Positions 1 through 8,732 of a stretch of 64,000 bases of DNA are shown here, one piece after another. The DNA lies in assembly GCF_009765995.1 (NCBI RefSeq), contig NZ_LMUI01000023.1, positions 1 to 64,000 of the forward strand. Reading direction: 5' to 3'. A program made the translations under genes and the position numbers. The first letter of the stretch is position 1, and each line of letters starts with the position of its first letter. The notes under the pieces are model-generated. The model ran no database searches and was not told the origin of the DNA. It saw nothing but the letters and a program-made list of their open reading frames with translations. The DNA comes from Methylocapsa sp. S129 (GTDB lineage Bacteria > Pseudomonadota > Alphaproteobacteria > Rhizobiales > Beijerinckiaceae).

Positions 1-690
1 CGCCTCGGCGCGCTCCCGCCATAGCGCAAAGCCAAGCCGCCACCAGTCGAGGAACGTGTCGATCCAGATCCGATGCTGGGGGAAATGCAACGGCAATTGC
101 ACCTGGCAACGGTTCGCCACCCGGCCCTGAAAGGAATCGGACCGCTCCAGGATGCGGCGGATATAGGCCTGATAATCAGCACTGATAGGCTGCATCATCT
201 CGCGATCGACGACGTAATGCGAGAGATCGGCGCTCAGCCGCATTTCGGGGATCGCATCGAGCAACAACAGAGTCGAGAACAGGTCGTTAGTGATGCAGTT
301 GCGATGCGTTTCGAACTGAATCGGAACGCCTTCTTCGTTCGAGAGGGTCAGCCAGGCTTTGATGACCGTGGCCATGTCCGCAACCGCAAGCGGCATGACC
401 TGGCCGACGACGATCACAAAGGGCGAGCCGATGTCCTTGGCGAGGCGCAGAGCGGGACGCAGCTCTTCGACAGATCGCGGGAACGCCGTCAGCAGGCCGT
501 TGAGGCCGGTGCGCGCGAATTCTGGAACCAGGCCGCGGGCGGCGTCGATGTCCATGGCGCCCAGATCGATCGCCATGCCGTCAAAGCCGGCCTCACGAAC
601 GCGGTCGAACCGTTCCGCGACCGGTCGCTCGGGCGCGCCGGGGCGCCGCAACTCCGTCGCCCATAGAGATTGATAGACGCGCAACGCCAT
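1..690 (-). CDS. Sugar phosphate isomerase/epimerase-like TIM-barrel protein (3' part missing)
   Basis: The frame is open from an ATG at 690 to the window edge, giving 230 residues without a stop, so the C-terminus lies outside. The protein resembles xylose-isomerase-like TIM-barrel enzymes. The segments FETHRNCITND and LSADLSHYVVDRE match the positions where this superfamily places its metal-binding Glu, Asp and His. It begins 2 bases after the desaturase-like gene ends, so it should be the last visible gene of the ABC transporter operon. An isomerase or epimerase acting on the imported compound or its product is an inference; the substrate is not visible. Confidence 0.8.
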   Translation of the reverse strand, partial: MALRVYQSLWATELRRPGAPERPVAERFDRVREAGFDGMAIDLGAMDIDAARGLVPEFARTGLNGLLTAFPRSVEELRPALRLAKDIGSPFVIVVGQVMPLAVADMATVIKAWLTLSNEEGVPIQFETHRNCITNDLFSTLLLLDAIPEMRLSADLSHYVVDREMMQPISADYQAYIRRILERSDSFQGRVANRCQVQLPLHFPQHRIWIDTFLDWWRLGFALWRERAEA

Positions 691-692
691 CG

Positions 693-1697
693 TCAGGCCT
701 GTTTGGCGGGCCGCAGGCGCGGCGCCACCGGTTCGAGATCCGTATCGTCGCTGATCCAGATCGCATCGTCGGCATAATCGGCTTCCGTACGCCCGTTCCA
801 GAAGGCGCGCAGCACCGCCCATTGAAAAGAGAGATAGGACATCGTCGGCGGCTTGCGGCCGCTCTCTACGAAAATCTCGTTGTGCAATTTGGGCAAGGCG
901 TAGCACGGCACGCCAGGAAAGGCGTGATGGGCGGTGTGGTACTGCATGTTCCAAGCGAGCCAGCGCATCAGCGCATTGGTGCGGGTGGTGCGCGTGTTCT
1001 CGGTGATAGCGTCGACGTGAGGCAGGCCGAGGTGCTCGATCGTGTTCTGCAATTGGTGCACGGGCTTCATCGCCAGCATCGGCAATAGCCAAAGCTGGAC
1101 CGCCGCCCAACTCCCCGTGGCGATCGACAGAACGGCGATGAGCACATAACCGGCCAGGTGCCAGCGCGCTTCGCGGATCACTTCGGCTTTGCGCCCGTCG
1201 GGGATATAGGGCTCGCTCACGACGCCTAGGGAGAAGCGGATCACCCGGCGCACCCGCGTGTACCAATAGGTCGGCCCGAGTACCCAGAGAAGATAGGAGG
1301 TCAGCGTATAGCGTTCGCGCGCGAGTTCGCCGTCGCCTTCCCAATCCTGCGTATAGCGATGATGGGCGAAATGCTGGATCTGATCGAAATCTCTGGGGTA
1401 GATCAGGATGAAGCCAAACAACCGTCCGAAAATCTCGTTGAGCGCCTTCGTCTTGAACACCGTCCAGTGGCTGAGCTCATGCTGCCCCGCGTAGAGGAAA
1501 TTGATCAGAATTCCATGCACGATGAAAACCGGAACGGCGAGCCACCCGCCCCAGGTCAGATAAAGCGCGGCGCCCGACAGAACGAGGGCGCCGAGGCGGG
1601 CGCCCACTTGCGCGAAGCCGCGCAGGTCGGATTTGACGCTGAGCGCTTTCAATCTGGCCGGGGCGATCAGGTCCCGCCGCCCAAAAACTTCATCCAT
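693..1697 (-). CDS. Membrane fatty acid desaturase-family di-iron protein
   Basis: This 334-residue integral membrane protein carries the three histidine boxes of the family: HELSHW at about residues 73-78, HFAHH at about 109-113, and HTAHH at about 254-258. Hydrophobic segments lie between the boxes. These residues bind a di-iron centre that desaturates or hydroxylates a C-H bond. The start is the ATG at 1697 with a GGAG-type ribosome site before it. It follows the second permease of the first ABC importer by 15 bases. That is an unusual place for a lipid desaturase, so a non-lipid substrate (as for RtxC in rhizobitoxine synthesis) is possible. That is inference only. Confidence 0.9.
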   Translation of the reverse strand: MDEVFGRRDLIAPARLKALSVKSDLRGFAQVGARLGALVLSGAALYLTWGGWLAVPVFIVHGILINFLYAGQHELSHWTVFKTKALNEIFGRLFGFILIYPRDFDQIQHFAHHRYTQDWEGDGELARERYTLTSYLLWVLGPTYWYTRVRRVIRFSLGVVSEPYIPDGRKAEVIREARWHLAGYVLIAVLSIATGSWAAVQLWLLPMLAMKPVHQLQNTIEHLGLPHVDAITENTRTTRTNALMRWLAWNMQYHTAHHAFPGVPCYALPKLHNEIFVESGRKPPTMSYLSFQWAVLRAFWNGRTEADYADDAIWISDDTDLEPVAPRLRPAKQA

Positions 1698-1712
1698 GAT
1701 CCGTCTCGCTCC

Positions 1713-2513
1713 TCAAGCAGGTTCGTGGCGCTGGAGCATCATGCGGCCCACAAGCGCGATGGTGGTGAGGGCGATCAGAACGACCGAAATGGCCGCGATC
1801 GCCGGGTCGATATTGTCGTGCACGCCCATCCACATCATGCGGGGAAGCGTGATGGCGTTGACGCTGGTCACGAACAGCGTGACGCCGATCTCCTCCCAGG
1901 AGAGCACGAAAGCCATTAAAGCCGCCGTCAGCACGCCGAAGCGGATATTGGGCAAGACGATCTTGAAGGCGCGCTGCAGCACCGTCGCGCCGAGCCCACG
2001 CGCCGCCAGATCGATGCGGCGATCGACCTGAGCCAGAGCCACCAGAATCAACACGACGGCGCAGGGCGTGATCATGACCACATGCGCGAGCGTCACGCCG
2101 AGCCAGGTGTCGTAGCCGACCGCCCCGCTCACCTGCGAGAGGCTGGTCAGGAAGAAATAAAGGATCATCGCCGAAACTACGGGCGGCACGATCATCGGCA
2201 GCAAGACGAAGCCGACCAGCAGCGCCGAAAGGGGCGGTTGGAACATCCAGATTCCGAGCGCGAAGGCGAGCGCCAAGGTCGTTGCGATCACGCTGCTGAC
2301 GACGCCGATGCGCAGGCTGAGCAGGATGCTCTGGCCCCAGTCGGGATTGTCGATCAGATCGCGATAGTGGATCAGCGACAATTCGCCCGTCGGCATCGTG
2401 AGAAAGCGCGCCGGCGTGAGGGAAATCGGCACGACCGCGAGGAGCGGCAGCAACAGGAAAATCGCCACCAGACCGGCCATGACCAGCGCAATCGCGCTCG
2501 GACGCTGCCTCAT
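1713..2513 (-). CDS. ABC transporter permease, PotC-like
   Basis: This inner-membrane permease of 266 residues belongs to the spermidine/putrescine importer type. It has about six hydrophobic segments and the EAA loop region around LAARGLGATVLQRAFKIVLP, which contacts the ATPase. The start is the ATG at 2513, which shares an ATGA junction with the stop of the preceding permease, so translation is probably coupled. Reading further upstream in this frame would only run through that permease gene. It is the second permease of the first importer. Confidence 0.93.
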   Translation of the reverse strand: MRQRPSAIALVMAGLVAIFLLLPLLAVVPISLTPARFLTMPTGELSLIHYRDLIDNPDWGQSILLSLRIGVVSSVIATTLALAFALGIWMFQPPLSALLVGFVLLPMIVPPVVSAMILYFFLTSLSQVSGAVGYDTWLGVTLAHVVMITPCAVVLILVALAQVDRRIDLAARGLGATVLQRAFKIVLPNIRFGVLTAALMAFVLSWEEIGVTLFVTSVNAITLPRMMWMGVHDNIDPAIAAISVVLIALTTIALVGRMMLQRHEPA

Positions 2514-3457
2514 CGGCCGCCTCCGATCATCGCGGGCCGGGCGAAGCGGAACAAAGCCGCCATGAGAGCGCCGACAATCAGCACAAGCACGACGCTGACC
2601 GCCGCGCCAAGGCCCCAGTCGGGGCTCTGGAACATCCGCAAATAAACGAGTTCGGCCACCATGATGCTGCGCCCGCCCCCGAGGATCGCCGGGGTGACGA
2701 AGAAGCCGAGCGTGAAGACGAAGACGATCAGCGCCGCGCCGATCAATCCCGAGGCGGTCATCGGCAGGAACACCCGCCAGAAGATGCGCAGCCGCGAAGC
2801 GCCGAGCCCGCGCGCCGCGAGCAGCACGCGTTCGTCGACCGACCGCATGGCGGAGGCCAGAGGGAAAGCCGCGAAGGGAATCAAAACATGCGTCATGCCG
2901 AGCACGACGCCGAACTCGTTGCGCGCGAGTTGAAGCGGGCTGTCGATCAGACCGGACGCCTGCAGCCAGGTATTGACGAGGCCGCGGCTGGAGAGCAGCG
3001 CCAACCAGCCGAAGGCGCGGGTCAAAACGGAGATCAGGAACGGAATGAGGATGCAAAGTTCGGTCAACCGCCGCTGCAACAGCGTTCCGCGCACCCACAC
3101 ATAGGCGATCGCATAAGCCGCCGTGACGGACACGAATGTCACGATCGCGCAGATGCGGAAGGTGCGCAGGAAAACCGACAGGACGAGCGGGTCGGTCGCA
3201 AGCCGCTCATATTGTCCGATTCCGGGCTTGGGAAGCGTAACGCTCCATTCCGCGACGCCGAGAAAGGGAATGACATAGACCAGCGCGAGGAACGCCAGCA
3301 GAGGCGCGATGAAGCAGAAGCCGATCCATCTGGAGGCGCGGCGCGGCGTCGCCTGCCTGCCCCATTCCGTTCGATGATCAGGGGCGAGGCTGACGGACGG
3401 CCCCTCTTCTTCCGCACGGGAGAAGGGGGCCGCCGCGGCCATAGGCCTCAGTCTCAT
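2510..3457 (-). CDS. ABC transporter permease, PotB-like
   Basis: This 315-residue permease has a hydrophilic N-terminus of about 40 residues and then six membrane segments. The EAA-type loop LAARGLGASRLRIFWRVFLP lies in the second half. It forms the channel of a polyamine-type importer together with the following permease. The ATG at 3457 overlaps the stop of the substrate-binding protein gene by 4 bases (ATGA), and its own stop overlaps the next permease start in the same way. The transported solute cannot be read from the sequence. Confidence 0.93.
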   Translation of the reverse strand: MRLRPMAAAAPFSRAEEEGPSVSLAPDHRTEWGRQATPRRASRWIGFCFIAPLLAFLALVYVIPFLGVAEWSVTLPKPGIGQYERLATDPLVLSVFLRTFRICAIVTFVSVTAAYAIAYVWVRGTLLQRRLTELCILIPFLISVLTRAFGWLALLSSRGLVNTWLQASGLIDSPLQLARNEFGVVLGMTHVLIPFAAFPLASAMRSVDERVLLAARGLGASRLRIFWRVFLPMTASGLIGAALIVFVFTLGFFVTPAILGGGRSIMVAELVYLRMFQSPDWGLGAAVSVVLVLIVGALMAALFRFARPAMIGGGR

Positions 3458-4569
3458 GCGGAGATGATCTTCGTATAGCCGTCCAGCGCCGGGCCGTAAT
3501 TATCGGCGTACCAAGGCATGTCGAGCGCGACCTGGCGCTTCATATTGGCGGGGTCGACCGGATTGTATTTCTTCTTTTCGGCCGGGATCAGCGCATCGGT
3601 CGCGGGATTGGCGGGCCCCTGACCCAGCGCGTCGAATATGATCAACTGCTTTTGCGGGTCGGAGGTGCTGGCGATGAACTTCATCGCCGCTTCCTTGCCG
3701 CCGGGATTGTTCTTGATCACCGCCAGGGCGCCCGGCGAGATCAACCCCTGATCCCAGATGAATTTGACCTGGCCGCCTGAATCCTTGTCGAGCAACGAGG
3801 CGCGGGTCGACCAGATGATGGCCATGGAAGCGTCGCCGCTCAGCATCACCTGCTGGCTTTCCGCGCCGCCGCCCCAATAGGAAACGACGTTCTCTTTGAA
3901 CGCGGCGATCTTGTCGTGGGCGCGTTTCAGGTCGAGCGGATAGAGTTTTTCCGGCGCGACCCCGTCGGCCAGCAGCGCCGCCTCCCACATGCCCGCGCCC
4001 CATTTATACATCGAGCGCTTGCCGGGATATTTCTTGACGTCGAAGAAATCAGCCATGCCCGTCGGCGGATTGGCGCCGAATTTCTTGGCGTCATAAGCGA
4101 TGACGTAGGAGAAGAAATAGGTCGAAGCCGCATAGTCCCAGTTGAAGCCCGGCCGCATCTTGGATTTGTCGACGATCGCATAGTCGATCGGCTCGATCAT
4201 TCCCTGTTTGCCGAGGGATATCGCGGAGAACGGATCAGCGTCGACGAGGTCCCAGGTCGGCTTGCCGCTCTTGAACTGCGCGGTGATGGCGCCCTCGGTC
4301 GGCCCTGTGCCGTCTTCCTTGACGGTGATGCCCGTCGCCTTGAGGAAAGACTGGCCGTAAGCCTGATCATAAGCCTTCAGGGCGTCGCCGCCCCAATTGA
4401 CCAGGACGAGCTGCTGATCGGCGGCCCTGGCGCCGCCAGCGCGGAGCGCCAATGGCGCGCCGGCAAGCATCATGGCGGCGAGTTGTGTGAAACGCCGGCG
4501 GCTGATCTCGCCGCGTTCGACCTTGGCGGCGAGGATGTCGAGACAATCTTTTTGAAAAGCGTCGTTCAT
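3454..4569 (-). CDS. ABC transporter substrate-binding protein, PotD-like
   Basis: This 371-residue periplasmic solute-binding protein starts at the ATG at 4569, with AGGAG 6 bases upstream. A twin-arginine type leader (SRRRFTQLAA at about residues 23-32, then a hydrophobic stretch ending near ARA) suggests Tat export in a folded state. The mature part starts QQLVLVNWGGDALKAY, typical of the spermidine/putrescine-binding family, which also binds opines, GABA-like and other small amines. It lies between the ATPase and permease genes of the same operon. Confidence 0.92.
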   Translation of the reverse strand: MNDAFQKDCLDILAAKVERGEISRRRFTQLAAMMLAGAPLALRAGGARAADQQLVLVNWGGDALKAYDQAYGQSFLKATGITVKEDGTGPTEGAITAQFKSGKPTWDLVDADPFSAISLGKQGMIEPIDYAIVDKSKMRPGFNWDYAASTYFFSYVIAYDAKKFGANPPTGMADFFDVKKYPGKRSMYKWGAGMWEAALLADGVAPEKLYPLDLKRAHDKIAAFKENVVSYWGGGAESQQVMLSGDASMAIIWSTRASLLDKDSGGQVKFIWDQGLISPGALAVIKNNPGGKEAAMKFIASTSDPQKQLIIFDALGQGPANPATDALIPAEKKKYNPVDPANMKRQVALDMPWYADNYGPALDGYTKIISA

Positions 4570-4595
4570 ATCGGGCTCCTGCGGTTAAGAGGGGA

Positions 4596-5678
4596 TCAGC
4601 GTCCTTCCGGAAGAAGGAAGCCTTTGTCCATGGGCCAGGTGACCCAAAGGTCGGGGCCGTTGGTGAGCGCTTTGGCGGCGGTCTCGGTCGGCAGAGTGAC
4701 GATGATCCGCGTGCCGCCGCGCGTGGCGAGGCCGAGGCGCATCGCCGAACCCAGATAAGTCGTCGCAATGATCGACGCCGCGACGCCGTTGGCGTCGCGC
4801 GGACAACCGTCCGCCAGGGACATATGCTCTGGACGGATCGCCAGGGTTCCCGCGCCGCCGGCGTGTTCCTGGCGCGGCCCCGTCAGGCGAGCGCCCTCGA
4901 ACGAGCCGCCCGTGCCGATGCTGCAATCGCCGATGTTCTCGACGGGCAGAAGATTGATCTCGCCAAGGAATTCGGCGACGAAGCGGTTCGCGGGGCGCTC
5001 GTAAACATCCTGCGGCGTCGCGACCTGCAGCAATTCGCCGTGATTGAAGATCGCGATCCGCGACGAGAGCGACAAGGCCTCGCTCTGGTCGTGCGTGACG
5101 AAGATGAACGTCGTTCCGAAGTCCTGATGCAGCCGCTTCACCTCATCCTGCATCCGGCCGCGCAGATGCTTGTCGAGCGCCGAAAAAGGCTCGTCGAGCA
5201 ACAGAACGGACGGCTCAAAGACAAGCGCGCGGGCGAGCGCCACGCGCTGCTGCTGGCCGCCCGACAATTGCGCGGGCAGTTTCTTTTCGTGCCCGGTCAG
5301 GCCGACGCGCTGAATCATCTCGGCGACGCGGCGGCCGACGGCGTCGCGCGACATCTTCCTGACCTGAAGCGGGAAGGCGATGTTCTGCTCCACATTCATA
5401 TGTGGGAACAAAGCATAGCCCTGGAACACCATGCCGAAAGACCGCGCCTCGGCGCTCCTGGCGGTGATGTCGACGCCCTCGCTCATCAGGCGCCCGCTCG
5501 TCGCCTGTTCAAAGCCGGCGAGGATCATCAGAAAGGTGGTTTTGCCGGAGCCTGAAGGACCGAGCAGCGTCAGAAACTCGCCGCGGCCGATATCGAGCGA
5601 CACGTCTTTCAGCGCGCGGAACGCCCCATAGGACTTACCAATGCCGATCGCGTTGAGGCCGACAGCTCGCGTATCCAC
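4596..5678 (-). CDS. ABC transporter ATP-binding protein, PotA-like
   Basis: This is the ATPase of the first importer. It shows Walker A (GPSGSGKTT), the signature LSGGQQQRVALARAL, Walker B (VLLLDEPFSALD), the switch histidine in FVTHDQ, and a C-terminal TOBE-like region (about residues 265-360). The start is uncertain. No ATG is in frame; a GTG at 5678 gives 360 residues beginning at the usual family position, with a weak GGAG upstream, and a TTG at 5705 would add nine residues. It is first in the operon that runs through the binding protein, two permeases, desaturase and isomerase. Confidence 0.9.
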   Translation of the reverse strand: MDTRAVGLNAIGIGKSYGAFRALKDVSLDIGRGEFLTLLGPSGSGKTTFLMILAGFEQATSGRLMSEGVDITARSAEARSFGMVFQGYALFPHMNVEQNIAFPLQVRKMSRDAVGRRVAEMIQRVGLTGHEKKLPAQLSGGQQQRVALARALVFEPSVLLLDEPFSALDKHLRGRMQDEVKRLHQDFGTTFIFVTHDQSEALSLSSRIAIFNHGELLQVATPQDVYERPANRFVAEFLGEINLLPVENIGDCSIGTGGSFEGARLTGPRQEHAGGAGTLAIRPEHMSLADGCPRDANGVAASIIATTYLGSAMRLGLATRGGTRIIVTLPTETAAKALTNGPDLWVTWPMDKGFLLPEGR

Positions 5679-5809
5679 GCCATTCGCTCTCCATGCCGAA
5701 CTCAAGCAGACTAGCGAGCAACAACGCTCACGACAAACGAAGAATCATGCAGGTTGGATCAAATTAGATTCACGGCATCGCCTAGCCTTTGAGCAAGATT
5801 GCCGGGCGA

Positions 5810-6712
5810 TTAAGCAGGGCGCAGCACGATTGCCGTTTGTACGAGCTTGGACCTCAGCCAGTCCGAAAAGGCGAGCGTTGCCGGATTGGCGACGCGATGC
5901 TGCTCCATCACGAGATAATAGGCCTGGCGCGAACGAATGGCGAGATCGAACGGGCGGACGAGCCTGCCCGTGTCCAGCGCCTGCCGGCACGTCAGTTCGT
6001 CGCCCATCGCAATGCCCTGCCCTGCGGTCGCGGCGGCGAGCACAAGGTTCATGTCCGAGAAAGTCACGCCCTGGCCGAGGTTGGGCCGAACGACTCCGGC
6101 GGCCTTGAACCAGCGCGCCCAGTCGTCGTCGTCTTCAAGGTGCAGCAGCACCGTTCGGAACACGTCCGACGGTTCGCTGAGCCCGCCGATCCGATTGAGC
6201 AGGACGGGACTGCACAGCGGCGTGAATTCCACCTCGCTCAACAATTCCACCGCGCATTTCGGCCAGGCGCCAACGCCATAGGCGATGAAGGCGTCGACCT
6301 CGGGATTCGTGACATCGTCCAGCCTCAACGGCGTTACGATGCGCAGCGCCACATCCGGATAAAGCTGCTTGAATTCCCCGACATGGGTGCAGAGCCAGAG
6401 CGAGGCGAAGCCCGGCGTGCAACTGATGGTCAGCGATCCTCTGATGCCCTTGTCGCCATATTGCACCGCCGCGTCGCCCAGCAGTGTCAGCGCCTTGCGC
6501 ACATCGACGGCATAGCGCTGGCCCTGCGGCGTCAGCGAGACGCCTTTGCCCGCGCGCTTCAAGAGGTCAAAGCCAAGATCCTGTTCGAGGAAGCGCAATT
6601 GATGGCTGACCGCGCTGCGCGTGAGATGAAGCTCCTCGGCGGCCCGCCAGACGCTGCCGTAGCGCGCGAAGGCGTCAAGCGCCCGCAGCGCTTGAGTCGA
6701 GGGAACGCGCAT
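5810..6712 (-). CDS. LysR-family transcriptional regulator, GcvA-like
   Basis: This 300-residue regulator has an N-terminal winged helix-turn-helix (about residues 8-65, including RAAEELHLTRSAVSHQLRF) and a LysR effector-binding domain after residue about 90. It lies between the first ABC operon and the divergently transcribed amidinotransferase-like gene at 6830. LysR regulators commonly control a divergent neighbour, so that gene and the transporter operon are the probable targets. The 117-base gap between 6713 and 6829 should hold the operator. The inducer is unknown. Confidence 0.92.
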   Translation of the reverse strand: MRVPSTQALRALDAFARYGSVWRAAEELHLTRSAVSHQLRFLEQDLGFDLLKRAGKGVSLTPQGQRYAVDVRKALTLLGDAAVQYGDKGIRGSLTISCTPGFASLWLCTHVGEFKQLYPDVALRIVTPLRLDDVTNPEVDAFIAYGVGAWPKCAVELLSEVEFTPLCSPVLLNRIGGLSEPSDVFRTVLLHLEDDDDWARWFKAAGVVRPNLGQGVTFSDMNLVLAAATAGQGIAMGDELTCRQALDTGRLVRPFDLAIRSRQAYYLVMEQHRVANPATLAFSDWLRSKLVQTAIVLRPA

Positions 6713-6829
6713 GGACTCTCCTGGCGTGAAGAAAATTTGCGTAATCAGCGAAAAACCATCGCTTTCCGCTACCTCGATTCACCTCTTATGCTGACGCCAC
6801 CCTCTCTTCAAGCCCCGCGAAGCCGAGCC

Positions 6830-7762
6830 ATGACCCGCCACGAACGTATTGTTTCCGAACCTTTTACGCTGCGACGCCGCGATCCCCTGGGCGGTACGAA
6901 GCCGCTGACCCATTGGGGCTTTCGCAACGAAACGGACGCGTTGACCGATGTGTTGCTGGGCTCGCCCGACCACCTCAGACATCTCGCGACGAGTTCACTG
7001 TCGCGCAAGCATTTGCGCGACGCGCCCTGCAATCTCCAGCTTGCGCAGGCTCAGCACAAGGATCTCGTCGACGCCTATCGGCATTTTGGCGTCGCCATTC
7101 ATTGGCACGAGCCCGAACCGGAATTGCCGATGCAGGTCTACGCCCGCGATTCCAGCGTCATGACGCCCTATGGCGCAATCATCACGGCGATGGCGAACTG
7201 GTGGCGGCGTGGCGAGAATTACGCCGCCATCCGAACCTATGAAAGGTTGGGCGTTCCGATCTACGACATGGTGACGTCAGGCGCTTTCGAGGGCGGCGAC
7301 TTCAACGTCATCGAGGAAGGCTGCGTATTGATCGGCTGCGGCGGCGCGCGCACGCAGGAAGAAGGCGCGCGGCAGGTGGAGGAATGGTTTCGGCGCGAAG
7401 GCTGGGAAACGCGCCTCGCCTTCATCGACGAATATTATGTTCACATCGATCTCATGGTCGTGCCAATCGCCCCGAAACTGACGGCGGTCTGTCTCGCTTG
7501 CACGGATACCGGCATCGTCGACTGGTTGAAGAGCAAGCGCCACGAGATCATCGACGTGCCGTTTCAGGACACGATGGCGCTTGGCTGCAATTTCATGTCT
7601 CTGGGCCGCGACCGCGTGATCGCGCCCTCGTCAAGCCGGGCGCTCATCGGCCAATTGCGCGCGCGCGGCTTCGAAGTCGCCGAGGTCGACACGGACGAAA
7701 TTTCGAAGACGGGCGGCGGCGTGCATTGCATGGCGCAGGCCCTGCGGCGCACCGCAATCTAA
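6830..7762 (+). CDS. Amidinotransferase / dimethylarginine dimethylaminohydrolase-like enzyme
   Basis: This 310-residue cytosolic enzyme of the guanidino-group-modifying superfamily shows the three catalytic landmarks: EGGDF with Glu at about residue 154, HIDLM with His at about 205, and GGGVHCMA with the nucleophile Cys at about 300. Family members hydrolyse or transfer the amidino group of arginine-like compounds through a Cys-amidino intermediate. The ATG at 6830 is chosen; an in-frame ATG at 6788 would add 14 residues. It is divergent from lysR and convergent with a paralogue 7 bases away. The substrate may be a methylated arginine, another guanidino acid or an ureido-like analogue; the sequence does not decide. 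Confidence 0.85.
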   Translation: MTRHERIVSEPFTLRRRDPLGGTKPLTHWGFRNETDALTDVLLGSPDHLRHLATSSLSRKHLRDAPCNLQLAQAQHKDLVDAYRHFGVAIHWHEPEPELPMQVYARDSSVMTPYGAIITAMANWWRRGENYAAIRTYERLGVPIYDMVTSGAFEGGDFNVIEEGCVLIGCGGARTQEEGARQVEEWFRREGWETRLAFIDEYYVHIDLMVVPIAPKLTAVCLACTDTGIVDWLKSKRHEIIDVPFQDTMALGCNFMSLGRDRVIAPSSSRALIGQLRARGFEVAEVDTDEISKTGGGVHCMAQALRRTAI

Positions 7763-7769
7763 CGTCGCG

Positions 7770-8621
7770 CTAGATCGGAGCGCGCCTCAAAGGCATCGTC
7801 ATGCAATGCACGCTGCCGCCGCCGGCGGCGAAGAGGTCGAGTTCAGGGTCGTGAACGGTAATTCCCTCGGCCCGAAGCGCCGCGTTGATGCGGCTGCTGT
7901 GGCGGGGCGAGATGACGCGATCGCCGCCGAGCGCCAGAAGATTGCAACTCATCGCCATGACCTCGCGATAGGTCGCCTCAATTACACGGATGCCCTGCGC
8001 TTTGAGCCAATCAGCGAAGGGGTCGCCGAGCACTTCAATGCACGCCACAGCGAGCCCATCCGTCGCCATGCAGAACAGGACATCGAGGTGAAGAAAATGT
8101 TCGGCGAAAGGTTGAAGGCGCGCCTCCCAGCCCGCATCCTTAAACCAGCCCGCAAATTGCGTCGCGCCTTCTCTGGTGGTGCGCACGCCTGACCAACCCA
8201 CGAGAAGCAGCCCGGGCCGGATGATGTGGATGTCGCCCCCCTCGATCGCGCCCACGCTGCAGTAGCGCCAGAAGCCGTCTTTCGCGCCATGAAACCGGAG
8301 AATGGAAGCGGCTTCGCCGCGCCTGGCGGGCAGAGCGAGTTGCGTCAGCGCCGGCCCCCAGGGCGTCGTCTGGCTCGAGTCGCGGGTATAGACCTGATAA
8401 GGCAAATGCGGTTCGGGCTCGATGTAATGGCGCTGCACGCCAGCCTGATCGAGTGCGTCTTCCAATTGGCGGAACTGGCTGTGCAGCTTCTGCGCGTCGA
8501 TCTGGCGGCCGGACCCCAACGTCTCGACGGCGACCGCGTTTGTCTCGATCCACTTATAGAAGTCCGGCGGACAGAGCAGCACATCGGTCAGGACGCCCGT
8601 TTCGGAATCGATGGACCACAT
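7770..8621 (-). CDS. Amidinotransferase / dimethylarginine dimethylaminohydrolase-like enzyme, second copy
   Basis: This 283-residue paralogue of the gene at 6830 faces it tail to tail. Glu of EGGDI (about residue 127), His of FLHLD (about 178) and Cys of GGGSVHCMT (about 273) keep the catalytic triad. The N-terminus is shorter, and the substrate-side segments (for example YTRDSSQTTPWG against YARDSSVMTPYG) are similar but not identical, so the two may have different substrates. The start is the ATG at 8621 with GGAG about 10 bases upstream; a TTG codon directly before it is less likely. It could be the last gene of the operon that comes from 17336, after a 111-base gap. Confidence 0.85.
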   Translation of the reverse strand: MWSIDSETGVLTDVLLCPPDFYKWIETNAVAVETLGSGRQIDAQKLHSQFRQLEDALDQAGVQRHYIEPEPHLPYQVYTRDSSQTTPWGPALTQLALPARRGEAASILRFHGAKDGFWRYCSVGAIEGGDIHIIRPGLLLVGWSGVRTTREGATQFAGWFKDAGWEARLQPFAEHFLHLDVLFCMATDGLAVACIEVLGDPFADWLKAQGIRVIEATYREVMAMSCNLLALGGDRVISPRHSSRINAALRAEGITVHDPELDLFAAGGGSVHCMTMPLRRAPI

Positions 8622-8732
8622 CAAAAATCGTCTCCAGTCTTCCCCAAAAACGCCGACAGCGTGCAGGCTTCATGCGCACAGATCAACGGAATTTTCTTCA
8701 GGCGTTTGCGCATCCGTTTCAACACGACGCGC

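Noticed and set aside
5789-6829. Long N-terminal extension of the amidinotransferase-like gene
   Set aside because: It runs antisense through the LysR gene; family length and the ATG at 6830 argue against it.
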